Positions 1-6,949 of a DNA stretch of 34,141 nucleotides are shown here, in pieces (the stretch's first letter is position 1; each line of letters begins with the position of its first letter). Both the position numbers and the translations under genes were made by a program. Source of the stretch: Clostridia bacterium. Its GTDB lineage: Bacteria > Bacillota > Clostridia > Oscillospirales > CAG-272. The notes beneath the pieces were generated by a model, which worked only from the letters and a program-made list of their open reading frames with translations, ran no database searches and was not told where the DNA came from. The stretch lies in contig JAFQUL010000179.1 of assembly GCA_017408535.1 (NCBI GenBank), positions 1-34,141 on the forward strand, written 5' to 3'.

Positions 1-1
1 T

Positions 2-424
2 GAAAAAAAAGCCTCGGTTACAGTCCGCGGGGTAAACGGAATACCGAAGGTAAAATACAGCGAGGAGGACCTGTACTGGCTGTCACGGATAATCTACGCA
101 GAGGCAGGCACAGAGCCATTTGAAGGGATGATAGCGGTAGGCAGTGTGGTAATGAACAGAGTCGCCTCCGACTCATATCCCGACACGGTATACGGAGTGA
201 TCTTTGACAAAAAGTTCGGTGTGCAGTTCACCCCTGCCGTCACTGGCACGGTATACCGCACCCCCAGTAAGGATGCCATAACCGCCGCTAAAATATGTCT
301 CGCCGGCTACTCTGTATCTGAGGAGATCCTCTTCTTTCTCAACGAGAGAATAGCCACCTGTACCTGGACACGGGATAACTGCCAGTACGTTATGACTATC
401 GGCAACCACGATTTTTACGCTTAA
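2..424 (+). CDS. Cell wall hydrolase, SleB/Hydrolase_2 family (3' part only)
   Basis: The reading frame is open from the first bases of the window, so the gene begins upstream; only the last 140 codons are present, ending in TAA. The visible part matches the catalytic domain of the SleB/CwlJ family, with the motif WLSRIIYAEAG followed by GMIAVGSVVMNRV. Family members are lytic transglycosylases that cut peptidoglycan, often spore cortex, and the glutamate of YAEAG corresponds to the proposed catalytic acid. The segment ahead of the domain (TVRGVNGIPKVKYSEEDL) looks like a linker from an unseen N-terminal domain. A role in spore germination or general wall turnover cannot be decided from the fragment. 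The family call is firm; a gene symbol is not justified. Confidence 0.88.
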   Translation, partial: EKKASVTVRGVNGIPKVKYSEEDLYWLSRIIYAEAGTEPFEGMIAVGSVVMNRVASDSYPDTVYGVIFDKKFGVQFTPAVTGTVYRTPSKDAITAAKICLAGYSVSEEILFFLNERIATCTWTRDNCQYVMTIGNHDFYA

Positions 425-434
425 CGGTAAGCTA

Positions 435-463
435 TTGAAAAAAATCCGTCTGCAGGTTATAAT
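435..463 (+). promoter_or_regulatory. Sigma-A type promoter of the DNA alkylation repair gene
   Basis: TTGAAA (435-440), a 17-bp spacer and TATAAT (458-463) precede the AlkD-like gene by about 30 bp. This implies separate transcription from the upstream hydrolase gene. Confidence 0.7.
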
Positions 464-492
464 TATAGCATAATCTGTTTGGCGGTGTTATT

Positions 493-1176
493 ATGACTGA
501 TACTGTAAAAAGAATAAGGGATTTGCTTTTTGAAGAAAAGGACGAGGGTTACAAAGCCTTCCAGTCACCGCTTCTGCCCGGTATCTCCCCGGATAGCATG
601 ATCGGTGTACGTACCCCTGTACTGCGGCATATTGCAAAGAAAATGACGGCTGAGGAAAAGGAAGAGTTTATCTCTACCCTTCCTCACCGTTATTACGAAG
701 AAAACAATCTTCACGCCTATGTGCTGTCTCTTGAAAAGAATTTTGAAAAGTGTTTTTCTGCCATAGATGCTTTTTTGCCCTATATAGACAACTGGGCGAC
801 CTGTGACGGACTGAGGCCGATATGCATCAAGGAAAATGAGGACCGCCTGCTGACGTATATTTACCGCTGGCTTGACTCGGGTGAATGCTATACTATCCGC
901 TTTGCCACAGAAATGCTGATGCTCCACTATATGAAAGACAATTTCCGCAATGAGTATCCGCAGAAGATTGCGGGTATTCTGAGCGAGGAGTACTACGTTA
1001 ATATGATGTCCGCCTGGTACTTTGCCACACTGATAACAAAACGGTGGGATGACGGAATAAAGTACCTTGAAGAGCATATGCTCTCCCCATTTGTTCACGC
1101 AAAAACAATATCAAAGGTCTGCGACAGCCTTGCTGTACCCCGTGAGAAAAAAGAATACGTAAAAAAGTTACGGTAA
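493..1176 (+). CDS. DNA alkylation repair protein, AlkD-like HEAT-repeat glycosylase
   Basis: This 227-residue protein matches the AlkC/AlkD family (PF08713), HEAT-repeat DNA glycosylases that remove N3- and N7-alkylated purines in the cytoplasm. Family features seen include the N-terminal segment IGVRTPVLRHIAKK, the LHAYVLSLEKNFE helix, the DNWATCDGLRP segment that holds the conserved Trp and Asp of the active-site cleft, and a C-terminal WYFATLITKRWDDGIKYLEE helix pair. The length is normal for the family. The ATG at 493 follows a weak ribosome site (GGCGGTG) about 6 bases upstream. The gene stands alone behind its own promoter and converges on the membrane protease gene across a shared terminator. 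The exact lesion specificity cannot be read from sequence. Confidence 0.9.
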   Translation: MTDTVKRIRDLLFEEKDEGYKAFQSPLLPGISPDSMIGVRTPVLRHIAKKMTAEEKEEFISTLPHRYYEENNLHAYVLSLEKNFEKCFSAIDAFLPYIDNWATCDGLRPICIKENEDRLLTYIYRWLDSGECYTIRFATEMLMLHYMKDNFRNEYPQKIAGILSEEYYVNMMSAWYFATLITKRWDDGIKYLEEHMLSPFVHAKTISKVCDSLAVPREKKEYVKKLR

Positions 1177-1235
1177 AAAAGAGGCTGTAAAAAAACAGAT
1201 TATTCTTTTACTTGTAAGTTAATTGATAGCACAAA

Positions 1236-1372
1236 CCTTGGCTTCCTCTGACGAGGAAGCTGTCACCGTAAGGTGACTGAGGGAGAGAAAAAACTTTAAT
1301 TTAATGCTTTTTGCTCTCCCTCCGTCTTTTTGCTTTGAAAAAATCCACCTCCCTCGTCAGAGGGAGGCAAGG
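1236..1372. repeat. MITE/REP-like foldback element with terminal inverted repeats
   Basis: A non-coding element of about 137 bp fills the first part of the 374-bp gap between two convergent genes. The left end (from 1236) and the right end (to 1372) are imperfect inverted copies of each other, both starting CCTTG at the outer edge. Each end also folds alone: stem 1241-1248 with 1253-1260, and stem 1348-1355 with 1360-1367, both with 4-base loops TGAC/GTCA. A third hairpin lies at 1262-1277 (GTCACC-GTAA-GGTGAC). The inner blocks 1276-1288 and 1314-1326 also pair with one mismatch, so the whole element can form one long cruciform. It has no ORF. From memory, similar sequences are abundant in gut Clostridia genomes; copy number here cannot be seen. 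Confidence 0.75.
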
Positions 1373-1443
1373 TCTTCATATTCCCAAAAAAACTCGACAA
1401 ATCATTTATATACATATCTAATCAGATAACAAAAACTAAAAAT

Positions 1444-1490
1444 GCGGAAGAAGCCTAAAATTTTTTTACTTCTTCCGCACTCTTTTTTAT
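1444..1490. terminator. Bidirectional terminator between convergent genes
   Basis: The stem GCGGAAGAAG (1444-1453) pairs perfectly with CTTCTTCCGC (1469-1478). A T-rich tract follows on the plus strand (1481-1490), and A-rich sequence before the stem (TAAAAA) gives a T-tract on the minus strand. It sits between the 3' ends of the AlkD-like gene and the M56 protease gene. Confidence 0.85.
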
Positions 1491-1550
1491 TTATTTAGTT
1501 TATTTTTTGTGTGTTTAAGGGCATTGTGGTTTTTTACAGCCCCTATGCTA

Positions 1551-3653
1551 TTATTGCAGAGCTTCGCCCAAAACTTTTTCAAAGAAGGTTCCTTCCTTCA
1601 CCTCGAACATATATCCGCCGTTTGACTCGCTCTCAAGAAATGTTATTCCGTTATCGTTTATCTCAAACACGTATGTGTGGGCACCGTCATAGGTGTTTAA
1701 GATGAATCGGCCGTCCTTTTCTTCGTAGTCACCGATTGCGAGGTAGCTTGAAAGTCCTGAATATGTGAAGCGGAACTTATTGTTGTCAAAGAGAACGAGA
1801 CTGGGCATAATAACGTCCTGTGTGTCTCTGAATACATACTGTGACTTTATGTCACCTGAAGGTATCTGATCATAGCTTGCCGGTATAATTTCATGGGCCG
1901 TTATGGTTGTGACTCCTTTTATATCGTCATTTTTGACCGGAACGGACATAAGCCAACCCTCTGACATAAAAAGGCCGGGACCGTCGTCACGGTCTGATAT
2001 ACCGAAGAAAAGCTTATCGTTCTCATACACCACGGCATCCTCTATTAAATAGCGGGCACCATAGGTGCCTGATTGGTTGTATATAAGTATAAGAGTGTTT
2101 TCACGGAAGAATTCCTTGTCAAATTTTTCGGCGACCTCACGGAATGAGAGACTGTACGAGATATCATCCGTTATTTCACGGTCATAGGACATATACCCTT
2201 CAAGATTTTTCATGAAGTTATCAAGATCTTCAACGCTTGTGATTTTTATAACGGGAAGGGATTTCACGCTGTTGAGGATTGCGTCTTTGGGTATACCGTA
2301 GAGATTACACAGTCTGCTAAAGGCTGCATCGTTATATCCTACTCTGGACGTATACCAGCCGTAGGAGATACGGCGGACGGGTGTCTGTCCCTTGATACTG
2401 TTTATAAAGGCTTCAACGTCATCCTGTGTCATGTCTGCCCATTCTTGGTTCATGGTGTTTGTGCAGAGACGGATATACATAGGGGGCTCGCTGATAGGAG
2501 AACCGCCGCCTACAAGTACGTAGAACATCTCGTCAATATCGTATCTTATAATGTAAAGACCCGAGCCTACGTCATATCCGGCATACTTACTGAAATCCGA
2601 CCAGGTCAGCTCCTCCCCCTTCTTTGACAGCTCTATCAACGCTTCAAGGGTAAGGGGTACCTTATCCTCTTGTTCATCATCTCCCACGTCGAGGATCGGA
2701 ATATCGGGAGTTTCTTCCTTTTTGGGGTTAGTCAAGAGACATACTGTCAGTACCGCTGCGGCGACAAGAGCAAGAACGATTAACCAGAAGGCAGGCTTTT
2801 TGTAGTTCAGTACCTGTCTGATACGGCTCTTTACTCCTATCTCACCAAATGCAAGGGGACAGGCGGAAATAATACGGGAAGGGGAAGAGCAGTTTATAAG
2901 TGCTTCGGAATAGCCTTTCTTAAATTCACTTCCCATACGGCGGATAACGCCCTCGTCGCAGGCAAATTCAATATCTCTTGAAAGAAGTATGTATGCCAGC
3001 CACACAAAGGGGTTAAACCAATATATCGCAAGGATAAGAAACGCTATCGGCTTTACAAGATGGTCAAGCCGCTTCAGGTGACATTTCTCGTGAGCCACAA
3101 CGTAGTCTCTGTCCTCCTCGGTGATACCTGACGGCAGATATATCCGGGGGCGGAAAATGCCGAGAATGAATGGAGACGGTATTCTGTCGCAGATAAATAT
3201 ATTATCTCCGTCAGAGACGCTTTCTCTGACCCTCAGTCTGATATTTATATAGCTTACGGCGGCATAGCCTATTATGACCGCTGCTCCGATCATCCAGATG
3301 ACGGAAGCGGCAGAGGTGATGATCTGCATAGGGCTGATACTGCTTTCGGGAGAGGGGGCAAGTGCTTCTCCGATGACGGGATTTACCACGCTGTTAAGGT
3401 AATAAATGCCGCTTGAGATAGACGGTACCTCAGAGACCAGTATCTCGTGGGGTACTGTCTCTGCGCTTGGGATAATGCTGACGGGACTTTCGATAAAATT
3501 CGGGATAATAAGCCTCAGTGCGGCCAGAGACCAAAGAATGCATATTATGCTCTTCGGTACCTTTTTGAATACTATTCTGAAAATAAATATTATGAGTATC
3601 GGTATAATTGCGGTAATACTCATATTAAAGAGAGTAATAAAAAGCTCTGACAT
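1551..3653 (-). CDS. BlaR1-type M56 membrane metalloprotease/sensor with a non-PBP C-terminal domain
   Basis: This 700-residue membrane protein has the BlaR1/MecR1 layout. There are N-terminal membrane helices (about residues 10-30, 36-50 and 115-135). A cytoplasmic zinc-protease domain carries HEKCH at 188-192 and the third ligand region DIEFACDEG around 227-235. A last membrane helix follows at 289-307. In BlaR1 the sensor-triggered protease inactivates the partner repressor. Here the extracellular part (308-700) shows no SxxK/SxN/KTG penicillin-binding layout. It instead looks like two or three small domains ending in a lipocalin-like strand-rich stretch (DGRFILNTYDGAHTYVFEIN), so the ligand is unknown. 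The start codon directly follows the stop of the repressor gene (TAAATG), with a strong AAGGAGG ribosome site inside that gene, so the pair is translationally linked. It probably is not a beta-lactam sensor. Confidence 0.88.
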   Translation of the reverse strand: MSELFITLFNMSITAIIPILIIFIFRIVFKKVPKSIICILWSLAALRLIIPNFIESPVSIIPSAETVPHEILVSEVPSISSGIYYLNSVVNPVIGEALAPSPESSISPMQIITSAASVIWMIGAAVIIGYAAVSYINIRLRVRESVSDGDNIFICDRIPSPFILGIFRPRIYLPSGITEEDRDYVVAHEKCHLKRLDHLVKPIAFLILAIYWFNPFVWLAYILLSRDIEFACDEGVIRRMGSEFKKGYSEALINCSSPSRIISACPLAFGEIGVKSRIRQVLNYKKPAFWLIVLALVAAAVLTVCLLTNPKKEETPDIPILDVGDDEQEDKVPLTLEALIELSKKGEELTWSDFSKYAGYDVGSGLYIIRYDIDEMFYVLVGGGSPISEPPMYIRLCTNTMNQEWADMTQDDVEAFINSIKGQTPVRRISYGWYTSRVGYNDAAFSRLCNLYGIPKDAILNSVKSLPVIKITSVEDLDNFMKNLEGYMSYDREITDDISYSLSFREVAEKFDKEFFRENTLILIYNQSGTYGARYLIEDAVVYENDKLFFGISDRDDGPGLFMSEGWLMSVPVKNDDIKGVTTITAHEIIPASYDQIPSGDIKSQYVFRDTQDVIMPSLVLFDNNKFRFTYSGLSSYLAIGDYEEKDGRFILNTYDGAHTYVFEINDNGITFLESESNGGYMFEVKEGTFFEKVLGEALQ

Positions 3654-4025
3654 TTATTTGCCCTCCTTTTCGTCAAACTCACGGACCAGCCGCCTCAGCT
3701 CTTCTGCCTCCTCACGGGTGAGGGAATTGCGCTTGGTAAAGGCCACAAGGAAAGCGGGGAGAGAGCCGCCGAAGGTCTCCTTTACAAAATTCTCGCTTTG
3801 AAGGGAGTAGAACTCGTCACGGGATATCACCGATGTGACGGTGCCCTTATCGTTTCTGAAGATGCCCTTGTCGCAAAGACGCTTCAGCACCGTATAGGTG
3901 GTGGATTTCTTCCAGTTGAGCATTTCCTCGCTTTTCTTTGCAAGCAGAGCGGAGGAGATAGGCTCACTCTCCCATATAATATCGGCAAATCTGGACTCAA
4001 CTGCGCCCATCTGATAGTCGTTCAT
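3654..4025 (-). CDS. blaI: BlaI/MecI/CopY-family transcriptional repressor
   Basis: This 123-residue protein is a winged-helix repressor of the Penicillinase_R family (PF03965). Residues 1-70 form the DNA-binding domain (MGAVESRFADIIWESEPIS, then KKSTTYTVLKRLCDKGIF), and the C-terminal helices (FLVAF to EELRRLVREF) form the dimer part. BlaI and MecI are cut by their partner protease at an Asn-Phe bond in the dimer region. By my alignment from memory, that place here reads Ala95-Phe96, so the cleavage rule may differ. Two perfect dyads lie in its promoter, so it should repress its own operon. It is followed with no gap by the M56 protease gene. The symbol names the family, not a proven beta-lactam role. 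Confidence 0.92.
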   Translation of the reverse strand: MNDYQMGAVESRFADIIWESEPISSALLAKKSEEMLNWKKSTTYTVLKRLCDKGIFRNDKGTVTSVISRDEFYSLQSENFVKETFGGSLPAFLVAFTKRNSLTREEAEELRRLVREFDEKEGK

Positions 4026-4041
4026 AACGTTCTCCTTTCAT

Positions 4042-4056
4042 TCTACATTCTGTAGA
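4042..4056. promoter_or_regulatory. BlaI-type operator 1 (downstream site)
   Basis: The sequence TCTACA-TTC-TGTAGA is a perfect dyad holding the TACA/TGTA core known for BlaI/MecI operators. It covers the expected transcription start region of the blaI operon and lies 17 bp ahead of the blaI start codon. Its centre is 25 bp from the second operator. Confidence 0.85.
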
Positions 4057-4064
4057 CTGGTTTT

Positions 4065-4093
4065 ATTCTACAACGTGTAGAACGATTTGTCAA
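4065..4093 (-). promoter_or_regulatory. Promoter of the blaI-blaR1-type operon
   Basis: On the minus strand, TTGACA (4093-4088), exactly 17 bp and TAGAAT (4070-4065) form a near-consensus sigma-A promoter. The -10 box and the downstream half of the spacer lie inside operator 2, so repressor binding would directly block RNA polymerase. Confidence 0.85.
4066..4082. promoter_or_regulatory. BlaI-type operator 2 (overlaps the -10 box)
   Basis: TTCTACA-ACG-TGTAGAA is a perfect 7-bp dyad around a 3-base centre, a longer match than operator 1. It overlaps the -10 box and most of the -10/-35 spacer of the operon promoter. Confidence 0.88.
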
Positions 4094-4126
4094 TAGTTTT
4101 CGGGAAAATAATTTTCGCTTTTTTGT

Positions 4127-4158
4127 AAAAAACTGCCCCCGATGAAGCTCGGGGGCAG
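4127..4158 (-). terminator. Terminator of the amidohydrolase gene
   Basis: On the minus strand a GC-rich stem (CTGCCCCCGA, 4133-4142, with TCGGGGGCAG, 4149-4158) is followed by six T. It lies just past the amidohydrolase stop codon and insulates that gene from the blaI promoter. Confidence 0.9.
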
Positions 4159-4164
4159 GGCAGC

Positions 4165-4980
4165 TTATTTATCCTCAAGGTGCAGAAATCTTACGGCGTT
4201 GTTATAGAAGATGTCCTCACGTTCCTTTTCGGTGAGGTCGATTGCAAGGATGCGGTCTATCTCGTGGTGCGGGAGCATAACGGGATAGTCGGTGCCGAAC
4301 ATCACTCTGTCAGTACCGAGGCGATGGATAACGTCACCTGCGTATTCAGGTGTCATTGCCCATACAGCGCTTGAGGTATCGTACCAGACTCTCGGGTTGC
4401 CGGCGAGATACTTGATACCGTCCTCCCAGGAGTTATATCCGGACAGATGCGCCGCAACGACCTCAAGGTCGGGGAACATATCAAGGATACGTGCGAGCTT
4501 CTTGGCTTCAGAGAAGCGATACTGGGGGCGGTCATCGCCCATATGAAGATAGAGGGGCATTTTGCCCTCCATCAGCCTGTAAAGCGGGAGAAGCTTAGGA
4601 TCGTCTATATCAACCCCCTGAATGTCGGGATGTATCTTAACACCGCGGAGTCCCAGGTCCCAGGCACGGGACAGCTCCTTTTCAAAATCCGGGTAGTCCT
4701 GATGCATTCCGGCAAAACCGACAGTCTTAAAACCTTCGCTCACAGACCGGGCGGCAAGTGCGGCAATAAAGCTGTTGACCTTTTCCACCTGATGGGCATT
4801 TGTTGCGACAGAGAAGAGAAGGAAGCCCTCAACACCGTTTTCGGGAGCGAGAGAGGACAGCTCTGCGTATGTGCCTTTACCCTCGGGGAGGAAGTTATAG
4901 AAGTTGCCGAGATTGACTACCGCACGGTCAGAGATAGCCTCCGGATAGGTGTGAGTATGTATATCAAAGATCCTGTACAC
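4165..4980 (-). CDS. Amidohydrolase-2 family metal-dependent hydrolase
   Basis: This 271-residue TIM-barrel protein matches PF04909 (amidohydrolase-2, the ACMS decarboxylase/gamma-resorcylate decarboxylase relatives). Visible metal-site residues are the HxH motif His8-Thr-His10 on strand 1, His146 (YLHMGDD), His178 (VVAAHLSG) and Asp231 (FGTDYPV). These match the order expected for the family: HxH, His, His, Asp. The start is GTG at 4980, placed directly before YRIFDIHTH, with AGAGGAAAAG as ribosome site. The gene is divergent from the HIT gene and ends in a strong terminator. Substrates in this family range from decarboxylations to amide or lactone hydrolysis, and the sequence does not decide which. 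No pathway partner is adjacent. Confidence 0.85.
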   Translation of the reverse strand: MYRIFDIHTHTYPEAISDRAVVNLGNFYNFLPEGKGTYAELSSLAPENGVEGFLLFSVATNAHQVEKVNSFIAALAARSVSEGFKTVGFAGMHQDYPDFEKELSRAWDLGLRGVKIHPDIQGVDIDDPKLLPLYRLMEGKMPLYLHMGDDRPQYRFSEAKKLARILDMFPDLEVVAAHLSGYNSWEDGIKYLAGNPRVWYDTSSAVWAMTPEYAGDVIHRLGTDRVMFGTDYPVMLPHHEIDRILAIDLTEKEREDIFYNNAVRFLHLEDK

Positions 4981-5002
4981 TTTTCTTTTCCTCTTTTAAT
5001 AC

Positions 5003-5031
5003 TTGAAATGGTTTCTTTTCTGTGCTATACT
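5003..5031 (+). promoter_or_regulatory. Promoter of the HIT-family gene
   Basis: TTGAAA (5003-5008), a 17-bp spacer and TATACT (5026-5031) lie about 30 bp ahead of the HIT gene start. Confidence 0.8.
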
Positions 5032-5060
5032 AAACAAAAAAGCACAAGGAGTTTACTGTA

Positions 5061-5408
5061 ATGGAAAATAACGATTGCCTGTTCTGTAAAATAATCAAGG
5101 GTGATATCCCCTCACAGAAGGTATATGAGAATGAATTCTGCTACGCATTCCGTGATATAAATCCCCAGGCGCCGGTGCATATCCTGGTAGTTCCCAAGGA
5201 TCATATCGAATCATCCTGGAAAATCGACTTCAGCAACAGCTACTACGTTGCAAAGATATTTGAGGCCATTCCCGCTATCGCAAAGAGAGAGGGACTTGAG
5301 AACGGTTACCGTGTAGTTACTAACTGCGGCGATGATGCCTGCCAGACGGTAAAGCATCTGCATTTCCACATTCTCGGCGGCGAGAAGCTCTCTGAGAAAA
5401 TGAGCTGA
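5061..5408 (+). CDS. HIT (histidine triad) family purine nucleoside phosphoramidase
   Basis: This 115-residue protein is the usual size for HINT-type HIT proteins. The histidine triad reads HLHFH (His99, His101, His103), followed by ILGG. A Cys6-x2-Cys9 pair (CLFCKI) at the N-terminus is common in bacterial members, where it may be part of a zinc site. HINT enzymes hydrolyse AMP-lysine and other nucleoside phosphoramidates in the cytoplasm. The ATG follows CAAGGAG by about 10 bases. The gene is monocistronic from its own promoter. Its TGA stop overlaps the first unit of the 15-bp palindromic repeat array, an odd arrangement for a 3' end. Confidence 0.93.
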   Translation: MENNDCLFCKIIKGDIPSQKVYENEFCYAFRDINPQAPVHILVVPKDHIESSWKIDFSNSYYVAKIFEAIPAIAKREGLENGYRVVTNCGDDACQTVKHLHFHILGGEKLSEKMS

Positions 5409-5451
5409 TCTCGGGAGATCTGATCTCGGGAGATCAGATCTCCCGAGATCT
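5407..5451. repeat. Three tandem 15-bp palindromic units, one long hairpin
   Basis: Three consecutive 15-bp units start at 5407, 5422 and 5437. Each is GATCTC-GG-GAGATC (or the CC form in the third) plus one base. Because the third unit is inverted relative to the first two, 5407-5424 and 5433-5450 form a perfect 18-bp inverted repeat with an 8-base loop. The array holds six GATC sites in 44 bp. It overlaps the HIT stop codon. No T-tract follows on either strand, so it is not a standard terminator; a protein-binding site or an mRNA-stabilising hairpin is possible. Confidence 0.8.
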
Positions 5452-5464
5452 TAACAAAATATAA

Positions 5465-5503
5465 TAAAAAACTTTGGGGCTGTCACCATAAAGTGGCAGC
5501 CCC
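5465..5503 (-). terminator. Terminator of the aspartate kinase gene
   Basis: The minus-strand stem GGGGCTGCCAC pairs with GTGACAGCCCC (one mismatch; arms 5493-5503 and 5476-5486), followed by AAAGTTTTTTATT. It lies directly past the kinase stop codon. A weaker T-rich stretch on the plus side could let it also stop HIT transcripts. Confidence 0.85.
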
Positions 5504-5509
5504 GTCGCT

Positions 5510-6826
5510 TTATTTTACGAATTCGTTATATATCGCGTTAAGAGTGGTCTCAAAGTCAGATTCGTTTACGCCGAGGATAATATTGAACTCACTTGAACCC
5601 TGGTCGATCATTCTGATATTTACGTCAGCATTTGCAACTGCGCGGAATACCTTGGCGGCTGTACCGTGGTTCTTGACCATTGCGCGTCCAACTACCGCAA
5701 CGAGAGCGAGACCGTCCTCAATTGAGATGGTATCCGGCTCAACAGCGGCGCAGATCTGATTGAGTATTCTGTCGTGATACTCGGCAATGTCGGCAGAGTT
5801 GACGATAACGCACATAGTGTCGATACCGGAGGGAAGATGCTCAAAGCAGATGCCAAGTTCCTCAAGAACGCCAAGCACCTTGCGGCAGAAGCCAACCTCT
5901 GCGTTCATCATATCCTTCTCGATGCTGATGACGGAGAAGCCCTTCTTACCCGCAATACCGGTGATAACACGCTCGGTGTCATACACGTCGGTCTGGGGAA
6001 CGATCATAGTACCGGGGGCAGTACGGTCGTTGGTGTTCTTTATATTTATCGGAATACCTGCGAATCTTACGGGGAAGATGGAATCCTCGTGAAGCACGCC
6101 TGCACCCATGTAGGAAAGCTCTCTGAGCTCTCTGTAGGTTACAACGTCAATGGGCCTCGGGTCCTTGATGATTCTGGGATCAGCCATCATAAAGCCGGAA
6201 ACATCGGTCCAGTTCTCGTAGAGATCAGCCTCAGCCGCACGGGCAACGATAGAACCGGTAATGTCCGAGCCGCCGCGGGAGAAAGTCTTGATAGTACCGT
6301 TGGGCATAGAACCGTAGAAGCCGGGGATTACCGCATGCTCGTGGTTCTTAAGTATCTCGCTGAGAAGCTCGTTTGTACGCTCAGCATCAAATGAACCGTT
6401 GTCGGTGAAATATATTACGTCAGACGCATCGATAAAGTCAAAGCCAAGATAGTTGGCAAGCACAAGACCGGAGAGGTACTCACCGCGGCTTGCAACGTAG
6501 TCCTTACCTGCGTGGTGGATAAAGGCGTTCTTTATCTTTACAAATTCGTCGGACAGGTCAAAATCAAGACCGAGACCGTCGATTATAAGGTTATAACGTT
6601 CCTTAATGAGGTTGAAATATGACTCAATGTTCTCGCCCTTTTTTGCAAGCTCGTAACACTTATAGAGCATATCGGTAACCTTGGTGTCCTCGGGGAAACG
6701 CTTACCGGGCGCAGAGGGAACAACGTATCTGCGCTCATTTTCCGCCGTGACTATTTCTTTTACCATTCTAAAATGCTCGGCGTCTGCAAGGGAGCTGCCG
6801 CCGAATTTAACTACTTTAAGCTGCAC
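5510..6826 (-). CDS. lysC: Aspartate kinase
   Basis: This 438-residue enzyme phosphorylates aspartate at the first step of the lysine, threonine and methionine pathway, including diaminopimelate for the cell wall and dipicolinate for spores. The amino-acid kinase fold starts with KFGGSS at residues 7-12. FSRGGSDITGS marks the ATP/aspartate site. Two ACT domains follow; the second contains VVAVVGRAMVKNHGTAAKVF and ends in the family's usual C-terminal strand. The length fits monofunctional class III-like kinases. The start is GTG at 6826 with AAAAGGAG nine bases upstream. A consensus promoter lies about 50 bp upstream. The leader is too short for a lysine riboswitch, so control is probably allosteric through the ACT domains. 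The symbol is a family-level choice; feedback specificity is unknown. Confidence 0.93.
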   Translation of the reverse strand: MQLKVVKFGGSSLADAEHFRMVKEIVTAENERRYVVPSAPGKRFPEDTKVTDMLYKCYELAKKGENIESYFNLIKERYNLIIDGLGLDFDLSDEFVKIKNAFIHHAGKDYVASRGEYLSGLVLANYLGFDFIDASDVIYFTDNGSFDAERTNELLSEILKNHEHAVIPGFYGSMPNGTIKTFSRGGSDITGSIVARAAEADLYENWTDVSGFMMADPRIIKDPRPIDVVTYRELRELSYMGAGVLHEDSIFPVRFAGIPINIKNTNDRTAPGTMIVPQTDVYDTERVITGIAGKKGFSVISIEKDMMNAEVGFCRKVLGVLEELGICFEHLPSGIDTMCVIVNSADIAEYHDRILNQICAAVEPDTISIEDGLALVAVVGRAMVKNHGTAAKVFRAVANADVNIRMIDQGSSEFNIILGVNESDFETTLNAIYNEFVK

Positions 6827-6876
6827 AGGTAAAATCTCCTTTTATACTGATAGGCATTACAATAATACAACAATAT

Positions 6877-6905
6877 ATTATATTGCAAAAACCTTGATTT
6901 GTCAA
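6877..6905 (-). promoter_or_regulatory. Consensus promoter of the aspartate kinase gene
   Basis: On the minus strand, TTGACA (6905-6900), exactly 17 bp and TATAAT (6882-6877) form a perfect sigma-A consensus. It separates the kinase gene from the upstream yigZ-hflX pair. Confidence 0.92.
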
Positions 6906-6949
6906 GAAATTACGCATAATTGCGGTAAAATATGCGGTATTTTTTATAA

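Noticed and set aside
1511..1705. Small plus-strand open frame at the 3' end of the M56 protease gene
   Set aside because: It is mostly antisense to the protease codons, is Arg-rich and unlike any family, and begins in the terminator region.
6827..6949. Possible lysine riboswitch ahead of the aspartate kinase gene
   Set aside because: The -10 box is only about 50 bp from the start codon, leaving a leader far too short for a lysine riboswitch, and no terminator/antiterminator pair is present.
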